A stretch of 51,520 nucleotides of DNA from Clostridia bacterium. GTDB lineage: Bacteria > Bacillota > Clostridia > Oscillospirales > CAG-272. A program made the translations under genes and the position numbers. Position 1 is the first letter of the stretch. Every line of letters begins with the position of its first letter. The notes under the pieces are model-generated. The model made no database searches. It was given only the letters and a program-made list of their open reading frames with translations, and had not been told where the DNA came from. The stretch covers positions 1-51,520 of the forward strand of contig JAFQDF010000035.1 in the NCBI GenBank assembly GCA_017416185.1. The letters run 5' to 3'. Shown piece by piece: positions 42,042-49,816 of the stretch.

Positions 42042-42299
42042 ACTCCTTCGGAGTGAAATGATACCTACGGTATCGTGAAATAACCAGCGGCCGTGAAATG
42101 ATGCTAATGCATCGTGAAATGACACCGTAGGTGTCGTTAAGGAAGATTTTCGCCTTAGCGAAAATCAATTATAATTGAATTAGCTTTCGCCTACAGGCGA
42201 AAGGTTGCCTTAACGCATCGAAGATGCATTTCACGACGGCTTTGCCGTCATTTCACGATTGAAAATCATTTCACGAACACAAAGTGTTTATTTCACTTT
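42042..42299. repeat. palindromic hairpin-linker array before the kinase gene
   Basis: Hairpins with 3-4 base loops (GATACC-TAC-GGTATC type, GATGC-TAAT-GCATC, GACACC-GTA-GGTGTC, a central pair GATTTTCGC-CTTA-GCGAAAATC and CTTTCGCC-TACA-GGCGAAAG, then GCATC-GAA-GATGC, GACGGC-TTT-GCCGTC, ACAC-AAA-GTGT) are joined by GTGAAATGA-type linkers on the left (42053, 42075, 42093, 42114) and TCATTTCAC-type on the right (42226, 42248, 42266, 42287), with CGTTAAGG / CCTTAACG around the centre. ACTCC-GAA-GGAGT at its end holds the kinase ribosome site. Confidence 0.9.
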
Positions 42300-43277
42300 T
42301 TATTTATCCATATCCAGAACCAGCTTAGCAAGGGCGGGAACCGTTCTCTGATGCTCACCGCGGATATAGAAGCTCTGTCCGCCGTCGGCTACCGTTCTTG
42401 CAAGAATGGTCTTCCAGGGTCTGAAATAATATCTGGGATCGCTCTTGGGAGGAGCAGAGGAATGATCCGCATCCTCGTCTATCTCAAGAAGATCGAAAAC
42501 GGCTGTGGTAAAGTCGGTTATCCTCTCACCCTTCTGATGAGCAACGTTTCTTGCCATAGCAAGGGCTTTCAGATATACCTCGGGACCTGCAACGGCAGAT
42601 CCGAAGTTAAGGAATGCACCCTTCTCAAGCTTGGTCACGCTCTGGGCGTAGATAAGGAAATCGTTATAGGAGCAGATACCCATAGCCGCACCGTCGCAGT
42701 TGGGATGCTCGTGGATAATATCATTACCGATACCGATATGAACGGTGCAGGGAACACCCAGGTGATAACCCATTGCAAGAACGCTCTGTTCACGGTAAGG
42801 GAAGTTATTTTCCCAGATATAACGTCCTATAGCCTCGCCCCAGCCGAGATCATCCCTTGCACCCTCTTTGATAATGTCATTGATGATGCCCGTTTCCTGC
42901 CACAGACCGAACTGACCCTCGGAAATGTATTTAGCAACACTCTCGCAGGTATGGCCTATCATAGCAAGCTCAAAATCGTGTATTGAGCCTGCACCGTTGG
43001 TGGCAAAGTGAGTGACAAAGCCCTTTTTCATCAGCTCTATCATATAACCTGCGTTACCTGTTCTGATAACGTGAGCGCCGTACATCATAAGCACGGTGGC
43101 GTCGTATTTTCTTCTCGCCTCCCAGACAGCCTTGGCTATGGTGGGGAGATTTTTATTTTCAAAATCGGGAGTATGAGTCCCCGGATCCTTATAGACCTTA
43201 CTCAGATCCACGTCATGTATTCTTTCGTTTAAGGGAAGTATGTTAAGCTTACTTCTGTCAAATTTTTCAAAGGGCAT
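42300..43277 (-). CDS. deoxyhypusine-synthase-like protein
   Basis: A 325-residue protein with the NAD-binding Rossmann-like layout of deoxyhypusine synthase. Shared blocks include MMYGAHVIRTGNAGYMIELM, FATNGAGSIHDFELAMIG and the C-terminal FRPWKTIL, where K289 lines up with the lysine that forms the enzyme intermediate in the eukaryotic enzyme. Bacteria have no eIF5A, so the substrate must differ; homospermidine synthase is one known alternative in this family. It starts two bases after the SIS-HAD gene stops, with GTGAGG before the ATG, and is followed by a sugar kinase. A role in phosphosugar or aminosugar chemistry is inferred from context only. Confidence 0.78.
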   Translation of the reverse strand: MPFEKFDRSKLNILPLNERIHDVDLSKVYKDPGTHTPDFENKNLPTIAKAVWEARRKYDATVLMMYGAHVIRTGNAGYMIELMKKGFVTHFATNGAGSIHDFELAMIGHTCESVAKYISEGQFGLWQETGIINDIIKEGARDDLGWGEAIGRYIWENNFPYREQSVLAMGYHLGVPCTVHIGIGNDIIHEHPNCDGAAMGICSYNDFLIYAQSVTKLEKGAFLNFGSAVAGPEVYLKALAMARNVAHQKGERITDFTTAVFDLLEIDEDADHSSAPPKSDPRYYFRPWKTILARTVADGGQSFYIRGEHQRTVPALAKLVLDMDK

Positions 43278-43279
43278 TT

Positions 43280-44653
43280 TTATACCTCACGGGTTATATA
43301 TTCCATAAGTCTCTTATGGTCTGCAAAGTCGGGAATTATCATAGAAGCACCGGCAGAGAGGAGTCTGTTACGCTTCCACTCGTTTATGCCGCATCTTCTG
43401 TCCTCGTCGGTGGCAACGCCAACGGTATAGCCGCCGATGTTGGCTACAAGCTCTATCTCGACGTATCCGTCACCGAAGGAGATAAGCTCCTCAGGTTTGA
43501 TGCCTCCGTCCTTGATAAGAGAGTTGATGACCATTTCTTTAGAGCAGTCGGTCATATAGTCGTGTGCACCGTAGATATGGCCGTCAAAGACCTTGTCAAG
43601 ACCAAGCAGCTCTGCCTCATAGAGTACATCCTTTTCGTCGGTACCGCTGGCAAGGTAGCACTTGATACCCTTTTCCTTAAGAGCGTATACGAAATCGGTG
43701 CAGCCGGGAACTATAAGCTCCTCGGGCTTGATCGTTCCGTTTACAAGGCCTTCTTTTCTTTCCTTGATATGTATTTCAAGACGTCTTAAATATTCGTGCT
43801 TATACTCAACGGGGTCAACGTGCTCTCCACCGCGCTTTACGACCTCCTCGTCAAGACGCATACACTGGAATATGGTCTGTTTACCTGTAAGAGTATCAAC
43901 GAAATCACGGACGATCTGTGTTATTTCTTCTTCGGTTTCATCCTTTGCAACAGCCATCAGAACCTCTATAAAATAGGGGATCATAATATCCTGCCAGCCG
44001 CTGCGGATAAGGCTTACCGTTCCGTCAAAATCAAAGAGTGCGGTTTTGAAATCGGGAGACTTAAGGGGCTTCTTTATCTCCATATCCCACATATCACGAA
44101 GCTCGTTACGGATAGCTACAACAAGTGCGTGAACGTAGAGCATATGCATATCCTCAAGCATCTCCATGGAGTCTGTGGGAGCAATAACGTAATAGTCACA
44201 GAATGCCTTGAGCTTTCCGCCGTCACGGCCTAAAAATCCGACGGTGGTAACGCCCATCTGCTGAGCCTTTTCTGCGGCTCTTACCACGTTGGGAGAGTTT
44301 CCGCTGCCCGAGAACATAAGGAGAACGTCACCTTCTTTTGCCTTGGTCTCGAGCATTATCTCGAAAATTTCATCATAGGAAAAATCGTTTGCCAGACAGG
44401 TAACCACAGCTGTAGAATCTGCAAGACACTCTGCCTTGAAGCCTACGCGGTCGTATACTCTGCAGCCCTTTGCAAGATCGTTGCAGATATGAGAGGCCGT
44501 AGCCGCAGAACCGCCGTTACCTACGGTGAAGATCTTGTTCCCTGTTTTCTTTGTTTCAATAATAACACGGGCGATTTGGGATAATGCTTCGAAATCTGTT
44601 TTCAATACCGACTCGGTACATTCCTTCGTATAGTTTTCAAGAGTGTTTTTCAT
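43280..44653 (-). CDS. fusion of a SIS phosphosugar-isomerase domain and a HAD phosphatase domain
   Basis: A 457-residue two-domain protein. Residues 1-195 are a SIS domain like GmhA (sedoheptulose-7-phosphate isomerase): IFTVGNGGSAATASHICNDL and LLMFSGSGNSPNVVRAAEKA. From about 205 is a HAD hydrolase: ALFDFDGTVSLIRSGW (motif I), LASGTDEKD (II), a Lys near DCSKEMV (III) and SFGDGYVEIELV (IV). Joining an isomerase with a phosphatase suggests two steps on one phosphosugar. It is the first gene of an operon with the deoxyhypusine-synthase-like protein and a kinase. The ATG at 44653 is used (AAGGAC upstream); an earlier ATG at 44698 lies in the promoter. Confidence 0.9.
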   Translation of the reverse strand: MKNTLENYTKECTESVLKTDFEALSQIARVIIETKKTGNKIFTVGNGGSAATASHICNDLAKGCRVYDRVGFKAECLADSTAVVTCLANDFSYDEIFEIMLETKAKEGDVLLMFSGSGNSPNVVRAAEKAQQMGVTTVGFLGRDGGKLKAFCDYYVIAPTDSMEMLEDMHMLYVHALVVAIRNELRDMWDMEIKKPLKSPDFKTALFDFDGTVSLIRSGWQDIMIPYFIEVLMAVAKDETEEEITQIVRDFVDTLTGKQTIFQCMRLDEEVVKRGGEHVDPVEYKHEYLRRLEIHIKERKEGLVNGTIKPEELIVPGCTDFVYALKEKGIKCYLASGTDEKDVLYEAELLGLDKVFDGHIYGAHDYMTDCSKEMVINSLIKDGGIKPEELISFGDGYVEIELVANIGGYTVGVATDEDRRCGINEWKRNRLLSAGASMIIPDFADHKRLMEYITREV

Positions 44654-44683
44654 ATTACATAGGTCCTTTCCGATGATAGGTTT

Positions 44684-44711
44684 ATTATAACACGCCATAA
44701 AATTAAGTCAA
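44684..44711 (-). promoter_or_regulatory. promoter of the SIS-HAD operon
   Basis: Minus-strand TTGACT (44706-44711), 16-base spacer, TATAAT (44684-44689). Confidence 0.75.
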
Positions 44712-44718
44712 GGTTTTA

Positions 44719-44747
44719 TTGACATTTATTTCTCTTTTTGATATAAT
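44719..44747 (+). promoter_or_regulatory. coaX promoter
   Basis: Full consensus TTGACA (44719-44724), 17-base spacer, TATAAT (44742-44747), divergent from the SIS-HAD promoter only seven bases away. Confidence 0.85.
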
Positions 44748-44776
44748 TGACCCGTTAGCACGTTAGGAGGTACAGT

Positions 44777-45541
44777 ATGTTATTAGCGATAGATATCGGC
44801 AACACCAATATAGTTCTCGGAGGTTTTGTGGATGACAAGCTTTCCTTTATGGCTCGTATTGCCACCAATGCCCAAAAGACCGAGGACGAATATGCTACAA
44901 AGATAAAAAGTGTCCTGTCCCTCCACGGAATAGAGAAGGCAGAGCTGAGAGGCGGTATAATCTCCTCCGTCGTTCCTCCCCTGACCTCTATTGTTAAGAA
45001 GGCTATAGGCAAGGCTTACGGTATTGACTGTATGACTGTGGCTCCGGGTATAAAGACGGGTATCAACCTGCAGTGTGATTCACCTGCAACGGTCGGATCC
45101 GATCTTATCTGCGGCTGCGTTGCGGCGCACCATATATACGGCTCACCCTCACTTATAGTTGATATGGGTACTGCAACCAAAATTCTTTTGGTGGATAAAA
45201 ACGGTGCATTCTGCGGCTGTTCTATTATTCCCGGTGTCAATATCTCGCTTAAGGCGTTGGCGAGCGGAACGGCACAGCTTCCCCAGATAGGTCTTGAAGC
45301 GCCTAAGTCTGTTATCGGTAAGAATACCGTAGACTGTATGCGCTCGGGTGTGGTGTTCGGTCACGCCTCTATGATAGACGGTATGATAGACCGTTATATC
45401 GAGGAGCTGGGCTATGAGGTCAAGGTCTATGCCACGGGCGGACTTGCTCCCGCGATAGTCCCTCATTGTAAGCACGAGATAACCTATGACGATCACCTTG
45501 TATTAAAGGGATTGAACATTATATACAAAAAGAATAATTAA
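44777..45541 (+). CDS. coaX: type III pantothenate kinase
   Basis: A 254-residue enzyme that phosphorylates pantothenate in the first step of coenzyme A synthesis. It has the ASKHA-fold phosphate-1 motif LAIDIGNTNIVLG, the pantothenate-site block GSDLICGCVAAH, VDMGTATKI and the adenosine-site YATGGLAPAI. The length is usual. AGGAGG precedes the ATG. It is followed by an ECF-transporter S component, a plausible pantothenate importer, separated by 80 bp with a small stem. Confidence 0.95.
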   Translation: MLLAIDIGNTNIVLGGFVDDKLSFMARIATNAQKTEDEYATKIKSVLSLHGIEKAELRGGIISSVVPPLTSIVKKAIGKAYGIDCMTVAPGIKTGINLQCDSPATVGSDLICGCVAAHHIYGSPSLIVDMGTATKILLVDKNGAFCGCSIIPGVNISLKALASGTAQLPQIGLEAPKSVIGKNTVDCMRSGVVFGHASMIDGMIDRYIEELGYEVKVYATGGLAPAIVPHCKHEITYDDHLVLKGLNIIYKKNN

Positions 45542-45621
45542 TTGTGTATAACTCGAAAGAGTTAATATAAATTTTTATGCGTCGCACCACAGAAGGTGGG
45601 TGACAGCAAGGAGGAATTTTT
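45542..45621 (+). other. leader of the S-component gene with imperfect stem
   Basis: CGAAAGAGTT and GCACCACAGAAGGTGGGTGA can form weak stems just before AAGGAGG. I do not match it to a known riboswitch class. Confidence 0.35.
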
Positions 45622-46299
45622 ATGAACACACAAGTAAGAAGAAACAAGACCGAGAAATTAGTCTTGGCGGCACTCTTGACGGCATTGGTAGTATTGCTTC
45701 AGTATTTAGGCGCCTTTGTCAGATTCGGACCCTTCTCCATTTCATTGGTGTTGATACCGATAGTTATCGGTGCGGCAACCTGCGGAGCTTCTATAGGTGC
45801 CTGGCTTGGATTTGTTTTCGGTGTAGTGGTACTGGCAAGCGGAGATGCGGCGGCTTTTTTGGCGGTAGACGTTATCGGAACCGTTATTACTGTACTTGTC
45901 AAGGGTACAGCCTGCGGATTTGTTGCAGGGCTTGTATATCGCGTTGTTCTTAATGCTTTGGATAAACGTTCAAGCAGACAGATCGACCGTATGAAGTCTG
46001 ATTTCGGTCTTTGTCAAAACTGCGAATCCGGAGTTTTTAAGTTTATTTCACGCAATAATACATATATCGCGGTTCTTGTTGCGGCGATAGTATGTCCTAT
46101 CGTGAACACGGGAGTTTTCCTTATCGGATGCTTTATATTCTTTATGGAGACGATAACCGTGTGGGCAGGCGGCAGCAACGTAGGTCATTATATTATATTC
46201 GGTCTGGTTGGCGGCAACTTCCTCTTTGAGGTGCTTTTCAACATAGTACTCAGCCCCGTTGTAGTAAGATTACTTAATATCAAAAAAATGAAGAAATAA
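45622..46299 (+). CDS. ECF transporter S component, perhaps for pantothenate
   Basis: A 225-residue membrane protein with about six hydrophobic segments and the S-component start (KLVLAALLTALVVLLQYLGA) that binds the energy-coupling module. A polar insert in the middle (DKRSSRQIDRMKSDFGLCQN, with a CQNC pair) separates the halves. S components bind one vitamin or metal each. Position right after coaX, with the same direction, suggests pantothenate, as for PanT; sequence alone does not prove it. AAGGAGG precedes the ATG. The gene ends at a terminator that overlaps the promoter of the next transcript. Confidence 0.85.
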   Translation: MNTQVRRNKTEKLVLAALLTALVVLLQYLGAFVRFGPFSISLVLIPIVIGAATCGASIGAWLGFVFGVVVLASGDAAAFLAVDVIGTVITVLVKGTACGFVAGLVYRVVLNALDKRSSRQIDRMKSDFGLCQNCESGVFKFISRNNTYIAVLVAAIVCPIVNTGVFLIGCFIFFMETITVWAGGSNVGHYIIFGLVGGNFLFEVLFNIVLSPVVVRLLNIKKMKK

Positions 46300-46302
46300 G
46301 AT

Positions 46303-46331
46303 AAGGCAGTCGCGAGACTGCCTTGCATTTT
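46303..46331 (+). terminator. terminator after the S-component gene
   Basis: AAGGCAGTC-GCGA-GACTGCCTT (46303-46324), then GCATTTTTTT. The last stem bases double as part of the -35 box of the toxin promoter. Confidence 0.9.
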
Positions 46332-46351
46332 TTTCGGAAATATGTTATAAT
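46323..46351 (+). promoter_or_regulatory. promoter of the small toxin gene
   Basis: TTGCAT (46323-46328), 17-base spacer, extended -10 TGTTATAAT (TATAAT at 46346-46351). Confidence 0.75.
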
Positions 46352-46442
46352 ATCTGTCGAAGTAAGGTAGACCTACAACGGTAGGCGGTTAGCTCTCTTT
46401 AATCGGAGGGCACTTTTCCCTCCAGAAAGGAGGGCGGTGCTT
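46352..46442 (+). promoter_or_regulatory. toxin mRNA leader with alternative pairings of the ribosome site
   Basis: GGAGGG (about 46406), CCCTCC (about 46419) and GGAGGG (about 46430, the ribosome site) stand in a row, so the central CCCTCC can pair with either neighbour and open or close the ribosome site. A short stem around GTAGACCTAC lies upstream. Confidence 0.6.
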
Positions 46443-46529
46443 ATGATTACTTACGGCGAGTTGTTTTTATTACTCACTCTTATAGTTTCCATAATCGCAC
46501 TTGTTGTTAATATAACAAAAAAGAAATAA
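46443..46529 (+). CDS. putative holin-like type I toxin, 28 residues
   Basis: A 28-codon gene, too short for usual gene callers: a short polar start (MITYGE), one hydrophobic helix of about 18 residues (LFLLLTLIVSIIALVVNI) and a basic end (TKKK). This is the layout of the holin-like/TxpA-BsrG class of membrane toxins found in Bacillota. It has a consensus promoter, a strong GGAGGG ribosome site with a self-pairing leader, and a convergent consensus promoter just past its end that would make an antisense RNA. The toxic function is inferred from these features. Confidence 0.8.
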   Translation: MITYGELFLLLTLIVSIIALVVNITKKK

Positions 46530-46603
46530 CCGCCCTCAGCCAAAGTGTGCGGTTATTTCTTAACCCATATTTAAGCTAACCGTCTATCGGTTTGCCTTGC
46601 TTC
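46520..46603 (-). ncRNA. antisense RNA antitoxin candidate
   Basis: A minus-strand promoter at 46610-46638 would start an RNA near 46603. It runs left across the 3' end of the toxin message and meets the stem AAGAAATAACCGC / GCGGTTATTTCTT (46521-46561) followed by T6 on the minus strand, giving about 85 nt. Its layout is that of RatA-type antitoxin RNAs, which overlap the 3' end of the toxin mRNA. Confidence 0.7.
46521..46561. terminator. shared terminator of toxin mRNA and antisense RNA
   Basis: A 13-bp perfect stem with a 15-base loop, with a T-run on the minus-strand side; the toxin stop codon lies in its left arm. Confidence 0.8.
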
Positions 46604-46609
46604 ATCTAT

Positions 46610-46638
46610 ATTATAGCAAGAATAGTTATAAATGTCAA
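46610..46638 (-). promoter_or_regulatory. antisense RNA promoter
   Basis: Full consensus on the minus strand: TTGACA (46633-46638), 17-base spacer ending in TGC, TATAAT (46610-46615). Confidence 0.85.
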
Positions 46639-47219
46639 GTGCTTGTATTGTTCTCCAAGTTCTTTATGAGGGTATGTCTGCAATCAAAACAATGCGTATT
46701 TTCTGCGGGGTTTTCGATGCCGCATACCGGACAGATATATGAAGTATTTGTTTCCTTAAACACTACGTACTGTTTTGTGCCGCCTATATGTAACATATGA
46801 CTACCAGGTGTATATATATCCATCAGACTGTTCAAAGGAGTATTTTTAGGCAAGCTGATTATCTTTTTGAACTTTCGGTCTTTGTTTTTTAGCGTGAACA
46901 TTATAAAAGTGCCGGAAAGTTTGCGGTAAGGAACGAGTCTGCTTGTGCCTCGGACGGGAAGCTCTACCGAAAGATCTCTTACCTTTACGATCTCACCGAC
47001 CCAGGTTTTGTCAAAGAGATTGTTTTTGAAAATCGGCAGATCATAGAATATAACGAAGGCTACGATAATCCCCACCGCCGTTCCGATAGGCGGGATATAC
47101 TTGCTTGATATGCATATTAAAGTAATGAGTGCCATCAATGCCAAAAAGAATATCACATAAGGTATACGTTGCTTAAAAACATATTTTTTAATATCCTTAG
47201 GCACGTTTAGTCTCTTCAA
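46635..47219 (-). CDS. membrane protein with C-terminal zinc ribbon
   Basis: A 194-residue protein I cannot name. It has two membrane helices near the N-terminus (about 18-40 and 44-62), a cytosolic stretch with beta-rich pattern (about 75-150) and a C-terminal zinc ribbon (ICPVCGIEN and CFDCRH, four Cys). GAGGTGATAATA is followed by TTG at 47219, which I take as the start; the in-frame GTG at 47246 lies before the ribosome site. The 3' end overlaps the -35 box of the antisense RNA promoter. Confidence 0.65.
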   Translation of the reverse strand: MKRLNVPKDIKKYVFKQRIPYVIFFLALMALITLICISSKYIPPIGTAVGIIVAFVIFYDLPIFKNNLFDKTWVGEIVKVRDLSVELPVRGTSRLVPYRKLSGTFIMFTLKNKDRKFKKIISLPKNTPLNSLMDIYTPGSHMLHIGGTKQYVVFKETNTSYICPVCGIENPAENTHCFDCRHTLIKNLENNTST

Positions 47220-47277
47220 TATTATCACCTCATATCTATTATACACTATAAAATGACAAAATGCTACATAGAACGTA

Positions 47278-47305
47278 AAAAAGCTCGGTATACACCGAGC
47301 TTTTT
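47278..47305 (-). terminator. rplS terminator
   Basis: A 12-bp perfect stem AAAAAGCTCGGT / ACCGAGCTTTTT with ATAC loop. Confidence 0.92.
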
Positions 47306-47318
47306 GACTTGTTTGAAG

Positions 47319-47660
47319 TTAGATAAGCTCCTTAACCTTGGAAGCCTTACCAACTCTGCCACGGAGATAATAGAGCTTAGCTCTTCTAACCTTACCGCGT
47401 CTTACTGTTTCAACCTTTTCAACGTTGGGAGAGTGAATGGGGAATGTCTTCTCAACGCCTACGCCGTAGGAAATTCTTCTTACAGTAAATGTCTCGGAGA
47501 TTCCGCCGCCGTGACGGGCAATAACTGTACCCTCAAAAAGCTGAATTCTTTCTCTTGTACCCTCCTTGATCTTGTTGTGAACACGAACTGTGTCACCGAT
47601 CTTGATCTGGGGTACCTCTGTCTTTAACTGCTCACTTGTAAAAGCCTTAATAAGATCCAT
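47319..47660 (-). CDS. rplS: 50S ribosomal protein L19
   Basis: A 113-residue ribosomal protein at the 30S-50S interface. The family blocks [32 protein letters not shown] and the C-terminal [17 protein letters not shown] are unmistakable. Codon use is strongly biased. It stands alone with its own promoter and terminator, on the strand opposite to lepB-rbgA-rnhB, its usual companions in Bacillota. AGGAGG precedes the ATG. The leader can fold into a stem and may mediate feedback control. Confidence 0.97.
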   Translation of the reverse strand: MDLIKAFTSEQLKTEVPQIKIGDTVRVHNKIKEGTRERIQLFEGTVIARHGGGISETFTVRRISYGVGVEKTFPIHSPNVEKVETVRRGKVRRAKLYYLRGRVGKASKVKELI

Positions 47661-47684
47661 TGTAGCTTTCCTCCTAATTCTTTA

Positions 47685-47720
47685 CGGATATTCTTGCAGA
47701 GCGTCGCAGAGGACTATCCG
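47685..47720 (-). promoter_or_regulatory. possible L19 leader element
   Basis: In the rplS message the arms CGGATA and TATCCG bracket about 24 bases, just ahead of the ribosome site. Bacillota rplS leaders with autogenous control are known; this one is assigned by position and shape only. Confidence 0.45.
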
Positions 47721-47741
47721 TGTCATATTTATAACAACGGG

Positions 47742-47770
47742 ATTATACCACATATTTCCCGTGATTTCAA
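47742..47770 (-). promoter_or_regulatory. rplS promoter
   Basis: Minus-strand TTGAAA (47765-47770), 17-base spacer, TATAAT (47742-47747). Confidence 0.8.
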
Positions 47771-47882
47771 CCCCTTTTTGTAAGTTTACTTTTTTGTAAC
47801 ATTTGCGGCGCGGTGCCGGTTAGCTCCGAATTTCAAATCACACGGAATGTGGATTTCTTAAACACAAAATTTTATAAAAGTC

Positions 47883-47911
47883 TTGTAAAAACAGACAGTA
47901 TGTTATATAAT
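47883..47911 (+). promoter_or_regulatory. apgM promoter
   Basis: TTGTAA (47883-47888), 17-base spacer, TATAAT (47906-47911). Confidence 0.75.
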
Positions 47912-47947
47912 ATATTATTATACTAAATATGTCAAGAGGAAAAGACT

Positions 47948-49141
47948 ATGAAATATCTCGTACTTGTAACAGACGGCGCAGCCGACTACCCCATAGAAGA
48001 GCTTGGTGGTGCTACACCTCTCGAAAAGGCAAACAAGCCCAATATCGACGCTTTGGCTAAAAAGGCGTTCTGCGGTACCGTTTCCAACGTACCCGAGGGT
48101 ATGGTACCCGAAAGCGACACCGCAAACATTGCAATTATGTCCTATGATCCCAAGGTATACTCCAAGGGCAGAAGCCCCCTTGAGGCGGTAAGTATGGGAC
48201 TTACTATGACCCCCACACAGACGGCCTTCCGTACTAACGTTGTAACGATGGGCGACGAGGAGGGTTATGAAAACAAGACTATGATCGACCACTCGGCAGA
48301 CGAGATAACCACAGCCGAGGCTGACGAGCTTATCAAGGCTATAGATGCCGAGCTTGGCGACGAGCTTAAAAAGTTCTATACAGGCGTAAGCTACCGTCAC
48401 TGTCTGCTCTGGGAGAACGCTCCCGAGAACGTGGAGTTTATGAGACCCCACGATATCTTAGGTCAGAAGGTCACAGAGTACCTTCCCCCCGAGCCTTTTC
48501 TTACCCTTCAGAAGAAGAGCTGGGATACACTCACCAACCACCCCGTAAACAAAGCAAGAGTTGAAAGAGGACTTCGTCCCGCAAACTCTATATGGCTCTG
48601 GAGCCCCGGCAAGAAGCCCGCGCTTCCCAACTTTAAGGAAAAATGGGGAGTTGAGGCATCGGTTATCTCCGCAGTTGACCTTATCAAGGGTATCGGACTT
48701 TGCGCAGGTATGGAGTCTATCGACGTTGAAGGAGTTACAGGCAACGTACATACCAACTACAAGGGCAAGGCGGACGCGGCAATAGACGCATTTAAGCGCG
48801 GCAAGGAGTTTGTTTATATCCACGTAGAAGCTCCCGACGAGTGCGGACACCGAGCAGAGCTTGAGAACAAGATCCTGTCGGTTGAGCTTATCGACGAAAA
48901 GATACTTAAGCCCGTTTACGAATATCTCGTTTCTACAGGCGAGGACTTTAAAATACTTATTCTTCCCGACCATCCCACACCTATCTGCACACGTACACAC
49001 GCTATGGATCCCGTTCCCTTCGTGCTGTATTCTTCAAACGAAGAGCAGGAGGGAGCAGAGTCCTTCTCTGAAAAGGCAATGGAGGGTAAGACCTATATCC
49101 CCGACGGAAGCACGCTTCTGTCCTATATGATAAAGGAATAA
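47948..49141 (+). CDS. apgM: cofactor-independent phosphoglycerate mutase, archaeal type
   Basis: A 397-residue alkaline-phosphatase-superfamily enzyme converting 3- to 2-phosphoglycerate in glycolysis. The metal and nucleophile region LVTDGAADYP and PESDTANIAIMSYDP (the Ser of SDT is the phosphate carrier), the YIHVEAPDECGHR block and ILPDHPTPI with the second metal site are all present. Length near 400 marks the ApgM type rather than the 510-residue GpmI. GAGGAAAAG precedes the ATG. The lepB gene follows after one base, so it probably heads the operon apgM-lepB-rbgA-rnhB-yraN. Confidence 0.94.
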   Translation: MKYLVLVTDGAADYPIEELGGATPLEKANKPNIDALAKKAFCGTVSNVPEGMVPESDTANIAIMSYDPKVYSKGRSPLEAVSMGLTMTPTQTAFRTNVVTMGDEEGYENKTMIDHSADEITTAEADELIKAIDAELGDELKKFYTGVSYRHCLLWENAPENVEFMRPHDILGQKVTEYLPPEPFLTLQKKSWDTLTNHPVNKARVERGLRPANSIWLWSPGKKPALPNFKEKWGVEASVISAVDLIKGIGLCAGMESIDVEGVTGNVHTNYKGKADAAIDAFKRGKEFVYIHVEAPDECGHRAELENKILSVELIDEKILKPVYEYLVSTGEDFKILILPDHPTPICTRTHAMDPVPFVLYSSNEEQEGAESFSEKAMEGKTYIPDGSTLLSYMIKE

Positions 49142-49142
49142 T

Positions 49143-49721
49143 ATGATGGATAACAACGAAACCAACGTAACAGTAAAAGAGAAGCCTAAGTTCGATCTTT
49201 CCCGTTCCGTGTTTGAATGGGTAGAGCTGGTGGCGATATCCATAACCGTGGTTATGGTGATACTTAACTGCTTTGCCAGATATTCTCCCGTAAACGGAGC
49301 CTCTATGAACGAGACCCTCCAGCACGAGGACGTGCTTATATTAAGCGACCTGTTTTATACCCCCAAGAACGGGGATATAGTGGTCTTTGAGTCTCAGGTC
49401 ACAGGCTACGACGAGCCCTACGTTAAGCGAGTTATCGCAACCGAGGGACAGGTAGTTGATTACGATCCCATAACAAACGAGGTCACCGTGGACGGCAAGG
49501 TTCCCGAGTGGGAGCAGCATGCAGCCTATAAGGGCAGTCAGCGTACCACGTATTACGCCGAGATATCATATCCCTATACCGTACCAAAGGGACATATATT
49601 CGTTATGGGTGACAACCGCTGGAACTCCCGTGACAGCCGCGACATCGGCCCTGTTGACGTAAGAACGGTGCTGGGCAGAGTGGTGTTCAGACTTTTCCCG
49701 AATACAGGTGTTGTGGAATAA
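49143..49721 (+). CDS. lepB: signal peptidase I
   Basis: A 192-residue membrane protease that removes signal peptides on the outer face. One membrane helix (about 25-45) is followed by the catalytic serine S54 in NGASMNETL and the general base K95 in PYVKRVIA; the late signature MGDNRWNSRDSRD is complete. The short form with one anchor is typical of Gram-positive bacteria. AAGGA stands seven bases before the ATG. It starts one base after the apgM stop. Confidence 0.96.
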   Translation: MMDNNETNVTVKEKPKFDLSRSVFEWVELVAISITVVMVILNCFARYSPVNGASMNETLQHEDVLILSDLFYTPKNGDIVVFESQVTGYDEPYVKRVIATEGQVVDYDPITNEVTVDGKVPEWEQHAAYKGSQRTTYYAEISYPYTVPKGHIFVMGDNRWNSRDSRDIGPVDVRTVLGRVVFRLFPNTGVVE

Positions 49722-49734
49722 TTTGAAATCAAAG

Positions 49735-49802
49735 GAAGATTTTTGTCTTATGACAAAAATCTACATCAATTATGCATTCTTCATTTTGCATTTTGCATTC
49801 TC
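49735..49802 (-). repeat. hairpin plus TTTGCAT-repeat in the rbgA leader
   Basis: AGATTTTTGTC-TTAT-GACAAAAATCT (about 49737-49762), ATCAATTA, then TTTGCAT-type heptamers up to the ribosome site. Same inverted module as before the E1 gene. Confidence 0.8.
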
Positions 49803-49816
49803 CGAAGGAGGTAATT

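Noticed and set aside
45542..45621. A riboswitch before the S-component gene
   Set aside because: The stems are weak and no known aptamer core could be recognised.
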